DNA from: Allomyces arbusculus
Taxonomy: Eukaryota; Blastocladiomycota; Blastocladiomycetes; Blastocladiales; Blastocladiaceae
Assembly (NCBI GenBank): GCA_027604705.1
Contig: JADHYV010000009.1
Location: forward strand, 1 to 64,000
Direction of reading: 5' to 3'
Length of the DNA stretch: 64,000 nucleotides
Every line of letters starts with the position of its first letter. The stretch's first letter is position 1. This document shows, piece after piece, positions 10,388 through 21,111 of the stretch. Both the position numbers and the translations under genes were made by a program. A model generated the notes under the pieces. That model was not told the DNA's origin, ran no database searches, and worked only from the letters and a program-made list of their open reading frames with translations.

Positions 10388-11374
10388 ATGGCGACGCCCA
10401 CCAGCACCGGCAACAGCTCCACCGCAACACCAGCACCAACACCAGCACCAAGTCGCCCACCCGCCAGCATGCCCGCGCGCCTCGACCCGGACGACGCGAG
10501 CTTTGACGACACGCTCGAGCCGCCGCCCTGCTACCGCGAGCGCTGGTCGAACCCGCCGCCGCTGCCCCCAGCCATGCCTCCACCTTTGCCCGCAGCACGC
10601 ATGGCCGCCATGGCCGCGCCGATGCGGTCCTTCTCTTCCTCATCGTTGCCCGACTCGATGCACTCGTCGACGACCCCACCCACCAACGGCAGCAGTTTAC
10701 CGCTGCCGATCCGCCGCGCAAACTGGGCGTCGCGGTCGCTTGCCATTCTCGTCGTGCTGCTTCTCACCGCCGACCTGGCCCAGATTGTCGACATGGTGCG
10801 GCACGACGTGTCGCACACGCCCTTTGGCATCGCGGCCGTCGGCGCGACCATTTTCGTGGCCGCGTGCCACCTGTACGGTCTGGCCGGCCCACTGCGCAAA
10901 CTCGTCGGCCACGGCGTCTCGGCACGGTCGCACCGGCTCGCATCGGTCCTGTGGCCGTTCCTGTTTGTGCTGTGCCTGACGGGCGTCGTCACGGGCCTCG
11001 TCGCCCTGCACGCGTCGCTCGCCATGGAGACGCACTGGTACTGGGCGTCGCCGGCCGTCCACGTGCCCGCAATTGTTCTCGCCGTGCGCGCCGTGGTCGC
11101 ACTGAAGACCGTCGAGACGCGCGTGGCACGCGCGGATAAGGCGAATGCACCGAGCAACGTGCCGCTCCGTGCGGTCATGTCGCCGCCGCCGGCGTCAGCG
11201 TGTCCGCCCGGATTACCGTCACCCGCGCACTCGTCGGCGTCGCTGGCGTCGTCGTCAGCCGCGTCGCTGAACGGATTGGGGCAGCCGGCGAATAAGCCGC
11301 CATCACCAAGCCAGCAACAGCACCGCGGTTTCGCGCCGGGCGGGGCAGGGCCGGCGTCGCTGAGGCCGATGTAG
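10388..11374 (+). CDS. Four-helix membrane protein of unknown function
   Basis: Single-exon frame of 328 residues; I do not recognise the family. The first ~108 residues are disordered and rich in Pro, Ser and Thr, and contain a PPCY sequence (about 46-49) that fits the PPxY motif bound by WW domains of Rsp5/Nedd4-type ubiquitin ligases. Four hydrophobic segments follow at about 116-134, 146-165, 186-207 and 221-239, with a basic loop between the second and third. The C-terminal ~85 residues are again Ser/Pro/Ala-rich and presumably cytosolic, since an even number of helices puts both ends on one side. The start at 10388 is the first ATG after a C/A-rich leader. The overall shape (disordered, 4TM, disordered) resembles MARVEL/Sur7-like cortex proteins, but no defining motif is present. 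Confidence 0.7.
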   Translation: MATPTSTGNSSTATPAPTPAPSRPPASMPARLDPDDASFDDTLEPPPCYRERWSNPPPLPPAMPPPLPAARMAAMAAPMRSFSSSSLPDSMHSSTTPPTNGSSLPLPIRRANWASRSLAILVVLLLTADLAQIVDMVRHDVSHTPFGIAAVGATIFVAACHLYGLAGPLRKLVGHGVSARSHRLASVLWPFLFVLCLTGVVTGLVALHASLAMETHWYWASPAVHVPAIVLAVRAVVALKTVETRVARADKANAPSNVPLRAVMSPPPASACPPGLPSPAHSSASLASSSAASLNGLGQPANKPPSPSQQQHRGFAPGGAGPASLRPM

Positions 11375-12448
11375 CGAACGGGGATCTTGTAAAGATATTA
11401 CCCATGCTTGCGCATTCTGGCCGTGCCCCCCGTTCCGCGACGGAGGAGGTCGGAGAGCGGCGACTGCAGTGCCGGTCGCCCATGGATCCCATTTGGTTGC
11501 TGCAGCCGCGGTCCACGAGAGCATCGTCCGCGCGGTCTTCGACCGACTCCACTGCATACCGGGCGCCGTTGCAGATGGCTCCCGTCAATGATTTTCATAG
11601 ATTCCCTTTTGGCCCAGATATGCAATTCCATTCCGTGATGAAGGGTTCGGAGAGTGGGCATTTCCGCCATTCTGAACGATATAAAAACACACTTTTGGTC
11701 CTGTGGTTGCGCCACCACCGCCGATAGCCATTCTTTCATTTGCGCCAGCCGGCCAGCCATTCGCCTTCGCATCACCCATCCCATGCTCCTCAAGGCCCGA
11801 CAGAGAGGCGCCCGCGCGTACACGCAACGCCCCGCGCGTGTTCGTGGGCGCCGAAGCCGCGCACCAACCCCCGCACGCGAAACTGGTGGTGGGGGATTGG
11901 TGGAGAGGAGGTTGCGGGGGCGATGAAGTGTGGGTGAGCCCAGCCAGCCAGTGGTGCCCAGCTTGGCGCCGCCCCACTCCTCCTCCTCTCTCCTGGTTTG
12001 TGATCGCGCGCGTTTTTCAAACTGAGGTCGGTCAGCAGCCCACGCACCGGCAGCGCGACAGAGCACGACGACGACAACCGACGCCGGCGCAAACGACGCC
12101 AAGAAGAAACGGGGCTCGTTCATCCGCGGTGGCCAACGCTCTCTCGCGTCGATTTTGGATCCAGCACCAGCACCGACACCAGCATCAACCGCCGCACTGT
12201 GCAAGCGACACGCAACCACTGGCACCGGGAGCAGACGCCCCCCTGCACGACGGCGACGACCAGCACCGCGACACGCGGCAACACCGAGTAGATCAACGTA
12301 GACGACGGCCTTGGCGAGTTTCCGGTCGCTGCAATCGCTTTTCTTGCTACATCGCACGAACCATCAACCTCGAGCCGCACAAGGCCCATTGCGACCGCGC
12401 GCCGCTCTTGCTCTCCGCCGACACTCGCGTCTCGCCGGCGCAAGCATC
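11375..12448. other. Intergenic region before the CSC1/TMEM63 gene
   Basis: Holds the 3' flank of the membrane-protein gene and the promoter and leader of the channel gene. The segment around 11580-11720 is AT-richer than its surroundings and contains GATATAAAAACAC near 11679, a possible TATA element on the plus strand, although it is about 770 bases from the next ATG. No gene is supported. Confidence 0.4.
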
Positions 12449-15400
12449 ATGGCGTTGAGCGCACCATCATCATTACCATTGGACGAGGATGTGATCGCGG
12501 GTACGCTCTCGCCATCCGCCATCGTCAAGATCGCTGATTCGGGCGACTCCTGGGCCACGGTGGGCCACACGGAGTGCGGTGAACAGGTGAACAATCACAA
12601 CTGACCACGACAATCGCTCCGCTCCCTTTTCGAATCCCCGCTCGGTCAACCAGGCAACGTCGCCGGCCTCGCGATCCGCCTCGGCATCTCCTCGCTCGTC
12701 GGAGTCGCCGGCGTGCTGCTCTTCCAGTACGTGTGCCGGTTGGTTACGTACCACCCCCCGTCCGTTTCGCTGACCACGTCGTGCGCCCCCTCTCCGCAGG
12801 ACTCTCCGCCGGCGCACCTCGCGCCTCGTCCAACCCAATGCGATCCTCGGCGCGTCCGCCGCGTCGCAGCACCGACACGCGCTTTGTTTCCCCGAAAAAC
12901 CACTTCCCGATGCGCTCCCGCGCATTCCAATTGGCGGGTGGCGCGACTGGTTGGCGGCTATGGACGATATCTCGGACGCACAAGTGCGCACGAGTGCGGG
13001 CATGGACGCGCAGTTGCTCGTGCTCGCGTTCAACACGGTTCTGGGTGTGCTTCGCTGGGTCGCGCTCGCGGCGGTACTGATGCTGGCCGTGACGGTCACC
13101 GGGTGTAAGATGACGGGCCACGGGACGGCACAGTGTATGAATGTGTTCCCCGTCAGGTCGGTGCCGCTGGAAATGGTCCTGAATGAGAGTCCGCTCGCGG
13201 CGTGGGTACGTGCTCCTCCTCCGTCGTCATCGCGCTTCGTCTGTGGTTCGGGTCGCGCGCGCGCGTGGCTCGGCTCGGGTGGGCGAAACCAGAGTGGCTG
13301 ACCACCAATCGCCCGCACCCGACCATAGGGCACCGTCGCGCTCATGACCGCGGCCGCCGCGTACGCCCTGCACCGGTTCCACCGGTTTTGGCACCACTAC
13401 GTTCGCTTACGGCAAGCCTACTTCCGATCAGCCGACGCGTGCACCGCACACGACGCGCGGTGTCTCCTCGTCACGCACCTCCCGCCAACCCTCGTGCACG
13501 ACACTTACGCCCTGACCTCGGTCCTGCGCGCCGCGCACGTGCACCACTTCACCGCCGCCGACCTCGCGCGCACCGTGCCCACGCTGACCGACACCCTCGC
13601 GCGCCGCGCGGCGGCGCTCGACCAGCTCGAGCGCGCGGTCCTCGACCCAGACGCGCCCAGCATGCAAGTGCAGCTGCTCTGCGAGCAAATCGCGGCATGG
13701 GACCAGGACATTGCCGCGGAACGGCAGTACGCGACGGGTGCGGCGGGCGGAGCCCGCGCGTTGCACGCGGCATGGATCGAGTTTGCCGACCCGGAGGACA
13801 TGCACGAGGCGCACGCGGCGCTGGGGGGTGGCATGCACGATCCGCTGCAGGTGCACCGCGCGCCGAAACCCGAGGACGTGTTGTGGGACGCATTGGACCG
13901 GGACCCGAAGCGCGTGCGCCGGGACACGGTGCGGAGTGTTGCGCTGGGAGTGGTTGGGTACTTGGTCTGGCTCGCGCCGTGCTTTTTGGCGGCGGCGGTC
14001 GCGCACCCGGACGCATTGGCGCGGCAGTGGAGTTGGTGGGGTGGCGTGGTCAAGGACGCGCCGGTGTTTGCGGCCGTGGTCGTTGCGGGGATGCCGACGC
14101 TCTGGATTGCCGCGTTTGTCACGCTCGTCGTGACCAAGTGGGCCGAAACGGTCGCCAACTGGCGTGGCGCGCACGCGAAAACCGTCCGTGCGCGGTACTA
14201 CTTCACGGGCCTGGCCACGTTTGCGCTCGTCGGATTTGTCGGCGCGTTTACGATCATGACGGGTGTCTGGTCGTCCATGTCGGGTTCGCCGCTCGGCAAC
14301 GTGCACTTGGCCCCGTTCAAGGGGGACGACGCGGATGCCGCCTGGTTCAAGTGGTTGCGCGATCAGACGCGCGACGGCGCCGCGTGGGTGTTGCAGGCGT
14401 TTGTCGTGAACGGCGCGTACTACACGTACCTGGCGATCACCGTCGCGGGCTTGTTGCCGCTGGTCGACCTGGCGCGCGTTGGGCCTGTGATCCGGCTCAT
14501 GGTCGGGAACAATGGTCGCCGTACGCCGCGCGCGGCACTCGATATCTTGCGGCCCGGATGGTTCCCGTGGCCCACGCGTGCAGCATTGCTCGTGTTCTGG
14601 TTCTTTGTGAGTGCCGCGTACGCGTGGAGCCATCCGCTCGTTGCGGTCGTCGCCGTGGCCCTGATCACGATCCTCGACTCGACGACCAAGTGGCAAGTGC
14701 TCTATGTATTGCCCAAATCGATCGACTCGCACGGCGAGTACGTGCCGACGCTCTACGGGTTCCTGCTCGTCTCCACGATCCTCGCACAACTGCTCTGTGC
14801 CATGTACCTGCAAACCGTTGCGCACGTGCGCGGGCCCGCGGCCGTCATGATGTTCTCGGCGCTTGTCTCGGCCATCGTCGCGCACATTTCCTATTCCAAA
14901 TACCTCTCGGCCGCCAAGTACTTCCGCGAAGGGTTCGGCCCGTGGGACCCGAACGCGCTGCGCAGACTCGCACAGGCGCGCCGCCGGTCCGAGGCAGCGA
15001 ATGACTTGGACCGCGTTTGGTGGACCGAGGGCGTGGCAGCGCCGCTGCCATGCCCGTACGTCGAGGACCCGCACGCCGAGGCCGTGCTTGCCGGATATTT
15101 TGAGGAACTCGCGCCGGTTGTCTCGGCCGAACACCAACGCACGGCCGCGCGTCGGCGCACGCGCGGAAGCCGCGACTTGGAGGACGGGTTTGGCATGGAG
15201 GGACCGCCCGCGCCGCCGACGTCCCCGGTCCCGCCCGAGGAACAAGCATCCCACGGCAGCAAGGGCGCATGGCACGAGAAAGTCCCGCTCGCCGCCGCGG
15301 CCGCACTGCCCGTGCCGACCACGAAAGCCGCGGTCGCGGCGGCCGAACCGACCGAGTACGACACGCTCGCGGGCGACCCGGACTTGCCGCAATACGACCT

Positions 15401-16139
15401 CGGGCTCGGTGCTCCGCCGGAAATCGAGACGCCGCTGATGCACCCGACCGAGTCGGTCGCGCCGGACGGCACGGTCGTGATTGAGTTGGGTGCGGCCGCA
15501 CTCAGTTTGCCGCGGAACTTGCACCGCGGATCGACCGTCTCGGCCGCGTCGTCGAACGATTATTACTCTTCGGCGTCGGCGTCGTCGTCGACGGCGTCGT
15601 CGCTCGCACGGCATCCGCCGAATGCGCGGCGGTCGGTCGTCGGGCCGCGCAGGGCGTCCACGCTCGATCGGTCCTCGACGGCGTCGCCGGCGTCAGTGCG
15701 CCCGCCGGTGTTGGAGCGTACGGTCTCGGCGCCGGTGATGGAACGGACCCCCACTACCGCGCGGCCGGCGAGCACGCCGCCAGCGCCGGCGCCGGCGTCG
15801 CCGCGCACGACACAGTTGGACGACGCCGATATGGCGGATCTCGCGCAATGGTCGATGCCCCCTGCCCGGGCCACGCCGTCGCCTGTGCCAACGCGCACAC
15901 CCACGTCGCGCCGCGCGTCGGCAACGCCCTCGTCGTCCAGCAGTTCCAGTGGGGGAACGTCCCCGAGCTCGCCGCTCGCGAGGAGGTCGACGACGCGCGG
16001 CGGGCACGCGCGGCGGTCGATGCCGCCGATTGGCGAGACGAATGCGGAGCCCGCGTCGCCACCGGCGAGGACGGCGCGCGTGAGCCGGTCGCCGTCGGCC
16101 GTGACGCGGTCCGGGCGGCGGCCGATTTCGCGGCGGTAA
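12449..16139 (+). CDS. CSC1/TMEM63/OSCA-type mechanosensitive cation channel
   Basis: Four exons (12449-12578, 12654-12732, 12800-13205, 13329-16139) give 1141 residues. The N-terminal helix (AIRLGISSLVGVAGVLLFQY) is followed by the family's loop (FPEKPLPDALPRIPIGGWRDWLAAMDD, split by ordinary spacing), then GMDAQLLVLAFNTVLG. A cytosolic segment with LLVTHLPPTLVHD comes next, and a long block of hydrophobic helices from about residue 400 to 720, including SVALGVVGYLVWLAPCF, WIAAFVTLVVTKWAE and VSAAYAWSHPLVAVVAVALI. The family forms dimeric stretch- and osmo-gated, Ca2+-permeable channels. The C-terminal ~370 residues are disordered and Ser/Pro/Arg-rich, longer than in many homologues. The donor of intron 2 was chosen at 12732 to keep the frame; a donor two bases earlier would break it. 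Confidence 0.9.
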
Positions 16140-16799
16140 GCGTCATGGAGGTTGATGGTTTTGAAGTTGGTTTTGATTCGGTTTTTGGGATATTGGTTTG
16201 GTTTTTGTTACCCCTGCGTATGTCTGTCTGTTTGTTCCCATTCACCACCCCACCCCTCATTCCGCCCGACGCGTGCGAGCCATGCGGCCGGGTGGACAGT
16301 TTTGTGCGTACCGATTATTTTAGTATATGGCGAGCGCGGGCGCGTCGCGATTGTGTGCGCTGTCCTCGCTCTGTTGCAAAGAACAGCACTGGCGCTGTTG
16401 GATGCGATCCTTTTTGTCCCGTTCCGGTCAGCCGAGTCCGTCCAGACGTTTGATCTCAACCTGATTGATGCTGGTGGAGGGTGTGGCCGGCTGTTGTTGT
16501 TATGCCCCGACAGGTTCATGGCAACAGAACGCGTGGAAGCGTGACCCAAGCACATGCGAGCAAACACAAATTTTAACGCCAACGTTGTGTGAGCAACATA
16601 GGGACTTCGAATCAGTGCGCAACGGCGAAGCAGGAATGAGCAGAACCAAGAGCGACATGTGCCCAAGGAACATGAAAGCAATTTCTTGAAAGGAGCCAAA
16701 ATGGAACGCACATTCATGAATGTCACTGTAGTTGCCATCATTGCCCCACTCTTGTCACGCAATATCTCCGGGAACATGACGCACTCCTCGGCCCTCGGA
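16140..16799. other. AT-richer intergenic region after the channel gene
   Basis: Composition shifts abruptly from GC-rich coding sequence to mixed sequence with T-rich runs just after 16139 (a likely 3' UTR). I see no gene with conserved features. Confidence 0.4.
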
Positions 16800-18190
16800 T
16801 TAATCGAGCAAAAACGCAAAATCGGTGCGGAACACCTCGTCACAGCTCGCGTGAATAAATCGAGGCAGCACCGCTTGGCCGACCCGAGTTGGAACTCTCT
16901 GATCTTGCAGCAACGTATCTACCAATCGGGGCACCCCAAAGAGCCGTGCCAAGCGGGCGGGCATGTATCGCACAAATGTCGGAATCATCCCGCCACGATG
17001 CAGGGGCCCCCACAACATCGCATGCATCATCGCCATACTCTGACAACGCAAGAGCGCACGAAAAAATACCAGTCGATTAAGAACTGGTCACTCGCATGCG
17101 TTACTGGTCGCCGGAGCAACCGCTTGACACACGGCACAATATGCAACTGCATTCAAGACCCGTTCGTGACGTTGTTAACTACCATCACAAGCATATTTCG
17201 TAGCATCAGCTCAGGCTGCACGAGAACGGGACCCAACTGCTTGGCGTGGCCGAGGGCCCGGGACAAGGTCCCTAGCATGCAAATGCGTTGCCCCAGTAAG
17301 CCGTCGAACCCAATATTTTGTTTCCACGAGACTGGGAACCGGTCAAGTGGGCGGTGGTCAAACACGACATGCGCGACGTTCATGTCCGGCTGCTGCATCG
17401 CCAAGTCCCACGCCAAGGACCAATCGTGTGGGCTTGTCAACCCTTTCAGGTAGGACGTCAATAGCTGCATTGCGCAGTCAGCATGCCCGTACGTTGCAGC
17501 AACAAATGGTAAATACGTCAGGTCGTCAGGAGCAACCGCGAGTGAACCGCCGAGTCCATCAATGTCACTTTTTGGCCCGGCCATCGTGCAAGTCAGCGAC
17601 TGATGGACTTTGGGATCGGATTGGTTGGCAACGGCGTAGTCGCGCAAGAATTCCCAGACGCCAGCGTCTGGGGGTGCACGAAAGGGCACTCCGCGACAAG
17701 AAACTAAGTGAGACCACGGTTTCGAGAACAATGTTTGCACACTGGCCGCAAAGACCGGTAGGTGATGCGCTACAATTGAAAGAGCACCAAGACATGCGCG
17801 GTGAACAAGGCGGGCGAACAGGCAGTCAATGAAAGCACGCAAGCAGCGGATGTCAAATCGATCCACCCACGCCGTCGCATGTTGGAGGTTCGCAACAGTC
17901 CGTTCATTGTTGTTGCAAAGCGAGTCGACAACAAGAGCATTCAGTGGCGGCATCGCGACCGTGTCCACAGTTTGGAGCGGGCCGAATAGCATCGTGACTA
18001 TGTTGGGCTGCAAAGCGCACAGCCACGACGTGGGGCCAACAGGCACCTGCTCGAGACGTAGGCGCAAAAAGGCCAGTGAAAGCACTTGCCGCCATGGCCT
18101 ATGCCTGCTCGGTCCACGAATGACAAGGGAATCGACAATGAATGGGAGGACACGCGCGACCAGGTCCTCATTTCCTGGGTCGATCGCCAT
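16800..18190 (-). pseudogene. Dispersed ankyrin-like repeat family, copy A (broken)
   Basis: A minus-strand frame begins at an ATG at 18190 (open back to 18265 without an ATG) and reads to a TGA at 17153-17155, 345 residues. It contains helix-loop-helix units of ankyrin-like character such as FVAATYGHADCAMQLL. A second copy at 57.3-58.8 kb matches it over much of its length (for instance APPDAGVWEFLRDYA against APPDADAWTHFANYG) and continues beyond the point where copy A stops. Past the TGA, copy A still codes similar sequence in frame for about 40 residues, then in another frame to about 16800 (RLARLFGVPRLVDTLL). So the TGA looks like a nonsense change followed by a frame change, rather than the true end. 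No function can be given. Base composition is AT-richer than in neighbouring genes. Confidence 0.6.
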
Positions 18191-18335
18191 AAAAAGAATG
18201 GCTCGCGGAAAGGTCGAGTGAGCGAGAGCTGAACGGCACGGCGGAAAATCAGGTCGAAGCAACAACGAGCGAATGGCTGGCTAATCTGCAAGCCGGACTG
18301 CCGCGTGAGATGTGTGCGTGGAGAGCTTCTAGCAT

Positions 18336-18357
18336 CTTGCAACCGTCCGGTTGCAAG
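18336..18357. repeat. Perfect inverted repeat (10-bp arms, 2-bp centre)
   Basis: CTTGCAACCG, TC, CGGTTGCAAG: the two 10-base arms are exact reverse complements. It lies about 150 bases upstream of the copy A start codon on the minus strand and could be a dimeric protein-binding site or a small hairpin. Confidence 0.6.
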
Positions 18358-18672
18358 GCCAAATCTCAACAACAACCACCACGGAGACCTTAATGGCATA
18401 AATGCATCCAAAGGTGCCGCACGTCACATCATTTCCGCTTTGCCCTGTCTCAGCACGATCAATGGTCAACGATGTCCGATTTCGGGAATATACAGCGAGC
18501 AAAAACGAAACGAAAGGACCCAAACGGCGCGCGAGCTACTAACGAAAACGATGGACAGACTGGTGCGCAACGGCGATGGAAGAAACACAACCGCCGAACC
18601 AACAAACAACACTTCGGGGCCAGACTCTCTCTCACTTCTTGTGACGGCCCTCCCGGACACATTCCCCTCGCC

Positions 18673-21111
18673 TTACTTGGCCGCCGCCGCCGCCGCCGCC
18701 GCCTGCGCCTCAACCGCCTTCTCCGCGGCGTGCACCGCCGCCTGCACCGTCTTCTCCGGCACCTCGAGCGCGAGCACCTGCGCGGACCGCGCCGGCAAAT
18801 ACAACTTGAGCGAGTGCTTGCGGCCGTTCCACGGATCGGGCTTGGAGAAGTGCCGCACGGACGTGTCCACGCGCGCGTGCCCGCCAAACACTTTCGCGTC
18901 CGAATCCAGGACCACACGGTAGGTGCCCGGCTGGTCGGTGCCGACGGGGTAGTCCGTGTACGAGTTGGTCGGGTGGAAGTTGAAGACAAACAGCAGGTGC
19001 GACGAAGTGAGTGCCGCGCCCGGGTGCGGGACCAGCGCATTCGACGCCGCATACGTGTCGGACCCGTCAGAGCGCTTGACTACCGTCGCCATCCCGTCGT
19101 ACATGGCCGCGTGGTTCTTGCCGTCCTTTGCCCACCGCTCGAAAGCGACGACCTTGTCGCCCTCGTGCTTGGTCGACACGTACATGCGCCCCGTCGCGCC
19201 GAGCCCGAGAATCTCGTAGGCCGCATCGAGCGCCATCATCGCCGCGTCAAACGCCGCCAGGTACCGGTACCGCAGGAGGCCGTCGTCCGCGAGAGGGTAC
19301 TGCCGGCGCGCGTAGTGGTAAGACTCGCCGTTGCCGACGCGCGGGAAGTCGAGCCACTCCGGGTGGCCAAACTCGTTGCCCATGAACGTCAGGTAGGCCT
19401 CGCCGCCCAATGCAAAGGTCACCAGCCGAATCAGCTTGTGCAGCGCCATCCCGCGATCAATCGTGGCGGGAGCCGTGGGCGATGCGTACTCGGACATGTG
19501 GAAGTACATGTCGGCGTCCATGAGCCAAAACGCCAAGGTCTTGTCGCCGACCAAGGCCTGGTCGTGCGACTCGGCGTACCCAATCGTCGCTTCGTTCCAC
19601 CGCCGGTTCGTCAGCGTGTGCACGACATGGCCCATTTCCCAGTCGTCGTCGCGTTGCTCCTTGAGCATCTTGATCCACATGTCCGGGATCGCCATGCCCA
19701 GGCGGTAGTCGAATCCGACGCCGCCGTCGGCAACGGGGCGGCATACACCCGGCATGCCCGACACGTCCTCGGCGACCGTGATCGCGTCCGGGTGAATCTG
19801 GTGAATCAGGTAGTTGGCGAGCATCAGGTAGGTCACGGCCTCGTCGTCGACTTGGTTCGGGCCAAAGTACTCGTCGTAGTGGCCCGAGAAGCCCGTTGCG
19901 ATCCCATGGTGCTGGTAGAGCATTGACGTCACGCCGTCGAACCGGAACCCGTCAAACCCGTACTCGTGCATCCAGTAGTCGCAGTTGCCGAGCAAGAACC
20001 GCAGCGTCTCGTAGTGGCCGTAGTTGAACAGCCGCGAGTCCCAGAGCGCGTGCCACCCGCGGGGACCCGAGTGGAAGTAGCAGTGGTCCGTCCCGTCGAG
20101 CAAATTCAGGCCATCGAGGACGTTCTTGGACGCGTGCGAGTGGACCAAGTCCAGCAGGACCACCAGCCCGAGCCGGTGCGCCTCGTCAATCAGCATCTTC
20201 AACTCCTCGGGCGTGCCGAACCGCGACGACGGCGCAAAAAACGACGTCACCTGATACCCGAAACTCGCGTAATACGCGTGCTCCATGACCGCCATCAGCT
20301 GCACGGCATTGTACCCGAGCCGCGCGATGCGCGGCAGCACGTCGCGCGTAAACTCCTTGTAGGTCGCGATCCGCGGCTCGGGCGACGCGATGCCGACATG
20401 CGCCTCGTAGATGCGCAGCGTCGCCGGCTTGGGCGGCCGCGGGTACTTGAGCGTGTAAGGGGTCGGCGGGTCCCAATACACGGCCTGGTAGAGCGGCGAC
20501 TTTTCGGGTTCCTGAATCACGCGGCGCGCCCACGGCGAGATGCGGTCGAACCCGGGCTGGTCGGCGTGCTGCCCGCGAATGTGCAGCTTCACCTTGGTGT
20601 TGTGCTTGATTGTGCCGGCGGGCAATTCCACTTCCCAAACCCCGAACCCGACCGACTTCATCTTGTGCGTGCTGCGGTCCCAGTCGTTGAACTCGCCAAT
20701 CAGCGTCACCGACGAGGCCCCCGGCAGGTACTCGCGGCACACGATCGTGCCGTCGGGCTTCTTGGTGAACCCGAAGTGCGTCTGCCAGGCCTGCCGCGCA
20801 AACGTGCGCAGTGATCCATGGTCGCGCTCGGCTTTCTGGATCCACGACTGGAAGTGCAGGAAGCGCGCCTTGATCGCGCCCGTGTAGGGGCCGAGGTAAG
20901 GGTCGTCCTTGACGATTTTCGGAAAGTCGGGGCCCGTTACCACGTCAAACGCCCACTCGGTGTCGCGGATCGGTGCCGGCGTCGTGGCCGTGGCAGCGGC
21001 AGCGGCGGCAGCCTTCATGGTTGCGATCGCGGTGGTCGGCGCGGGAGCGGCAGCGGTCGCGGTCGCGGCAGGGGCGGCCGAATCGGTCTTGTTACTGGTA
21101 GCACCCATCAT
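18673..21111 (-). CDS. GLC3: 1,4-alpha-glucan branching enzyme
   Basis: Single exon, 812 residues. After an unusual Ala/Thr-rich leader (about residues 1-48) the GH13 branching-enzyme architecture follows: a CBM48 module (YLPGASSVTLIGEFNDWD, 128-145), then the catalytic barrel. Catalytic residues are visible: nucleophile D392 in FDGFRFDGVTSM, acid/base E448 in VAEDVSGMP, and D517 in YAESHDQAL. The conserved DLVHSHAS stretch (321-328) and the C-terminal all-beta domain also fit. The enzyme cuts alpha-1,4 chains of glycogen and re-attaches them as alpha-1,6 branches in the cytosol. Fungal and animal homologues are about 700 residues; the excess is the N-terminal leader and a C-terminal Ala-rich tail (about 27 residues) encoded by a GCN-type repeat. 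Confidence 0.96.
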   Translation of the reverse strand: MMGATSNKTDSAAPAATATAAAPAPTTAIATMKAAAAAAATATTPAPIRDTEWAFDVVTGPDFPKIVKDDPYLGPYTGAIKARFLHFQSWIQKAERDHGSLRTFARQAWQTHFGFTKKPDGTIVCREYLPGASSVTLIGEFNDWDRSTHKMKSVGFGVWEVELPAGTIKHNTKVKLHIRGQHADQPGFDRISPWARRVIQEPEKSPLYQAVYWDPPTPYTLKYPRPPKPATLRIYEAHVGIASPEPRIATYKEFTRDVLPRIARLGYNAVQLMAVMEHAYYASFGYQVTSFFAPSSRFGTPEELKMLIDEAHRLGLVVLLDLVHSHASKNVLDGLNLLDGTDHCYFHSGPRGWHALWDSRLFNYGHYETLRFLLGNCDYWMHEYGFDGFRFDGVTSMLYQHHGIATGFSGHYDEYFGPNQVDDEAVTYLMLANYLIHQIHPDAITVAEDVSGMPGVCRPVADGGVGFDYRLGMAIPDMWIKMLKEQRDDDWEMGHVVHTLTNRRWNEATIGYAESHDQALVGDKTLAFWLMDADMYFHMSEYASPTAPATIDRGMALHKLIRLVTFALGGEAYLTFMGNEFGHPEWLDFPRVGNGESYHYARRQYPLADDGLLRYRYLAAFDAAMMALDAAYEILGLGATGRMYVSTKHEGDKVVAFERWAKDGKNHAAMYDGMATVVKRSDGSDTYAASNALVPHPGAALTSSHLLFVFNFHPTNSYTDYPVGTDQPGTYRVVLDSDAKVFGGHARVDTSVRHFSKPDPWNGRKHSLKLYLPARSAQVLALEVPEKTVQAAVHAAEKAVEAQAAAAAAAAK

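Noticed and set aside
13428-15614. 728-codon minus-strand frame over the CSC1/TMEM63 gene
   Set aside because: Opposite strand of a multi-helix channel with clear family signatures; the frame is Arg/His-rich noise.
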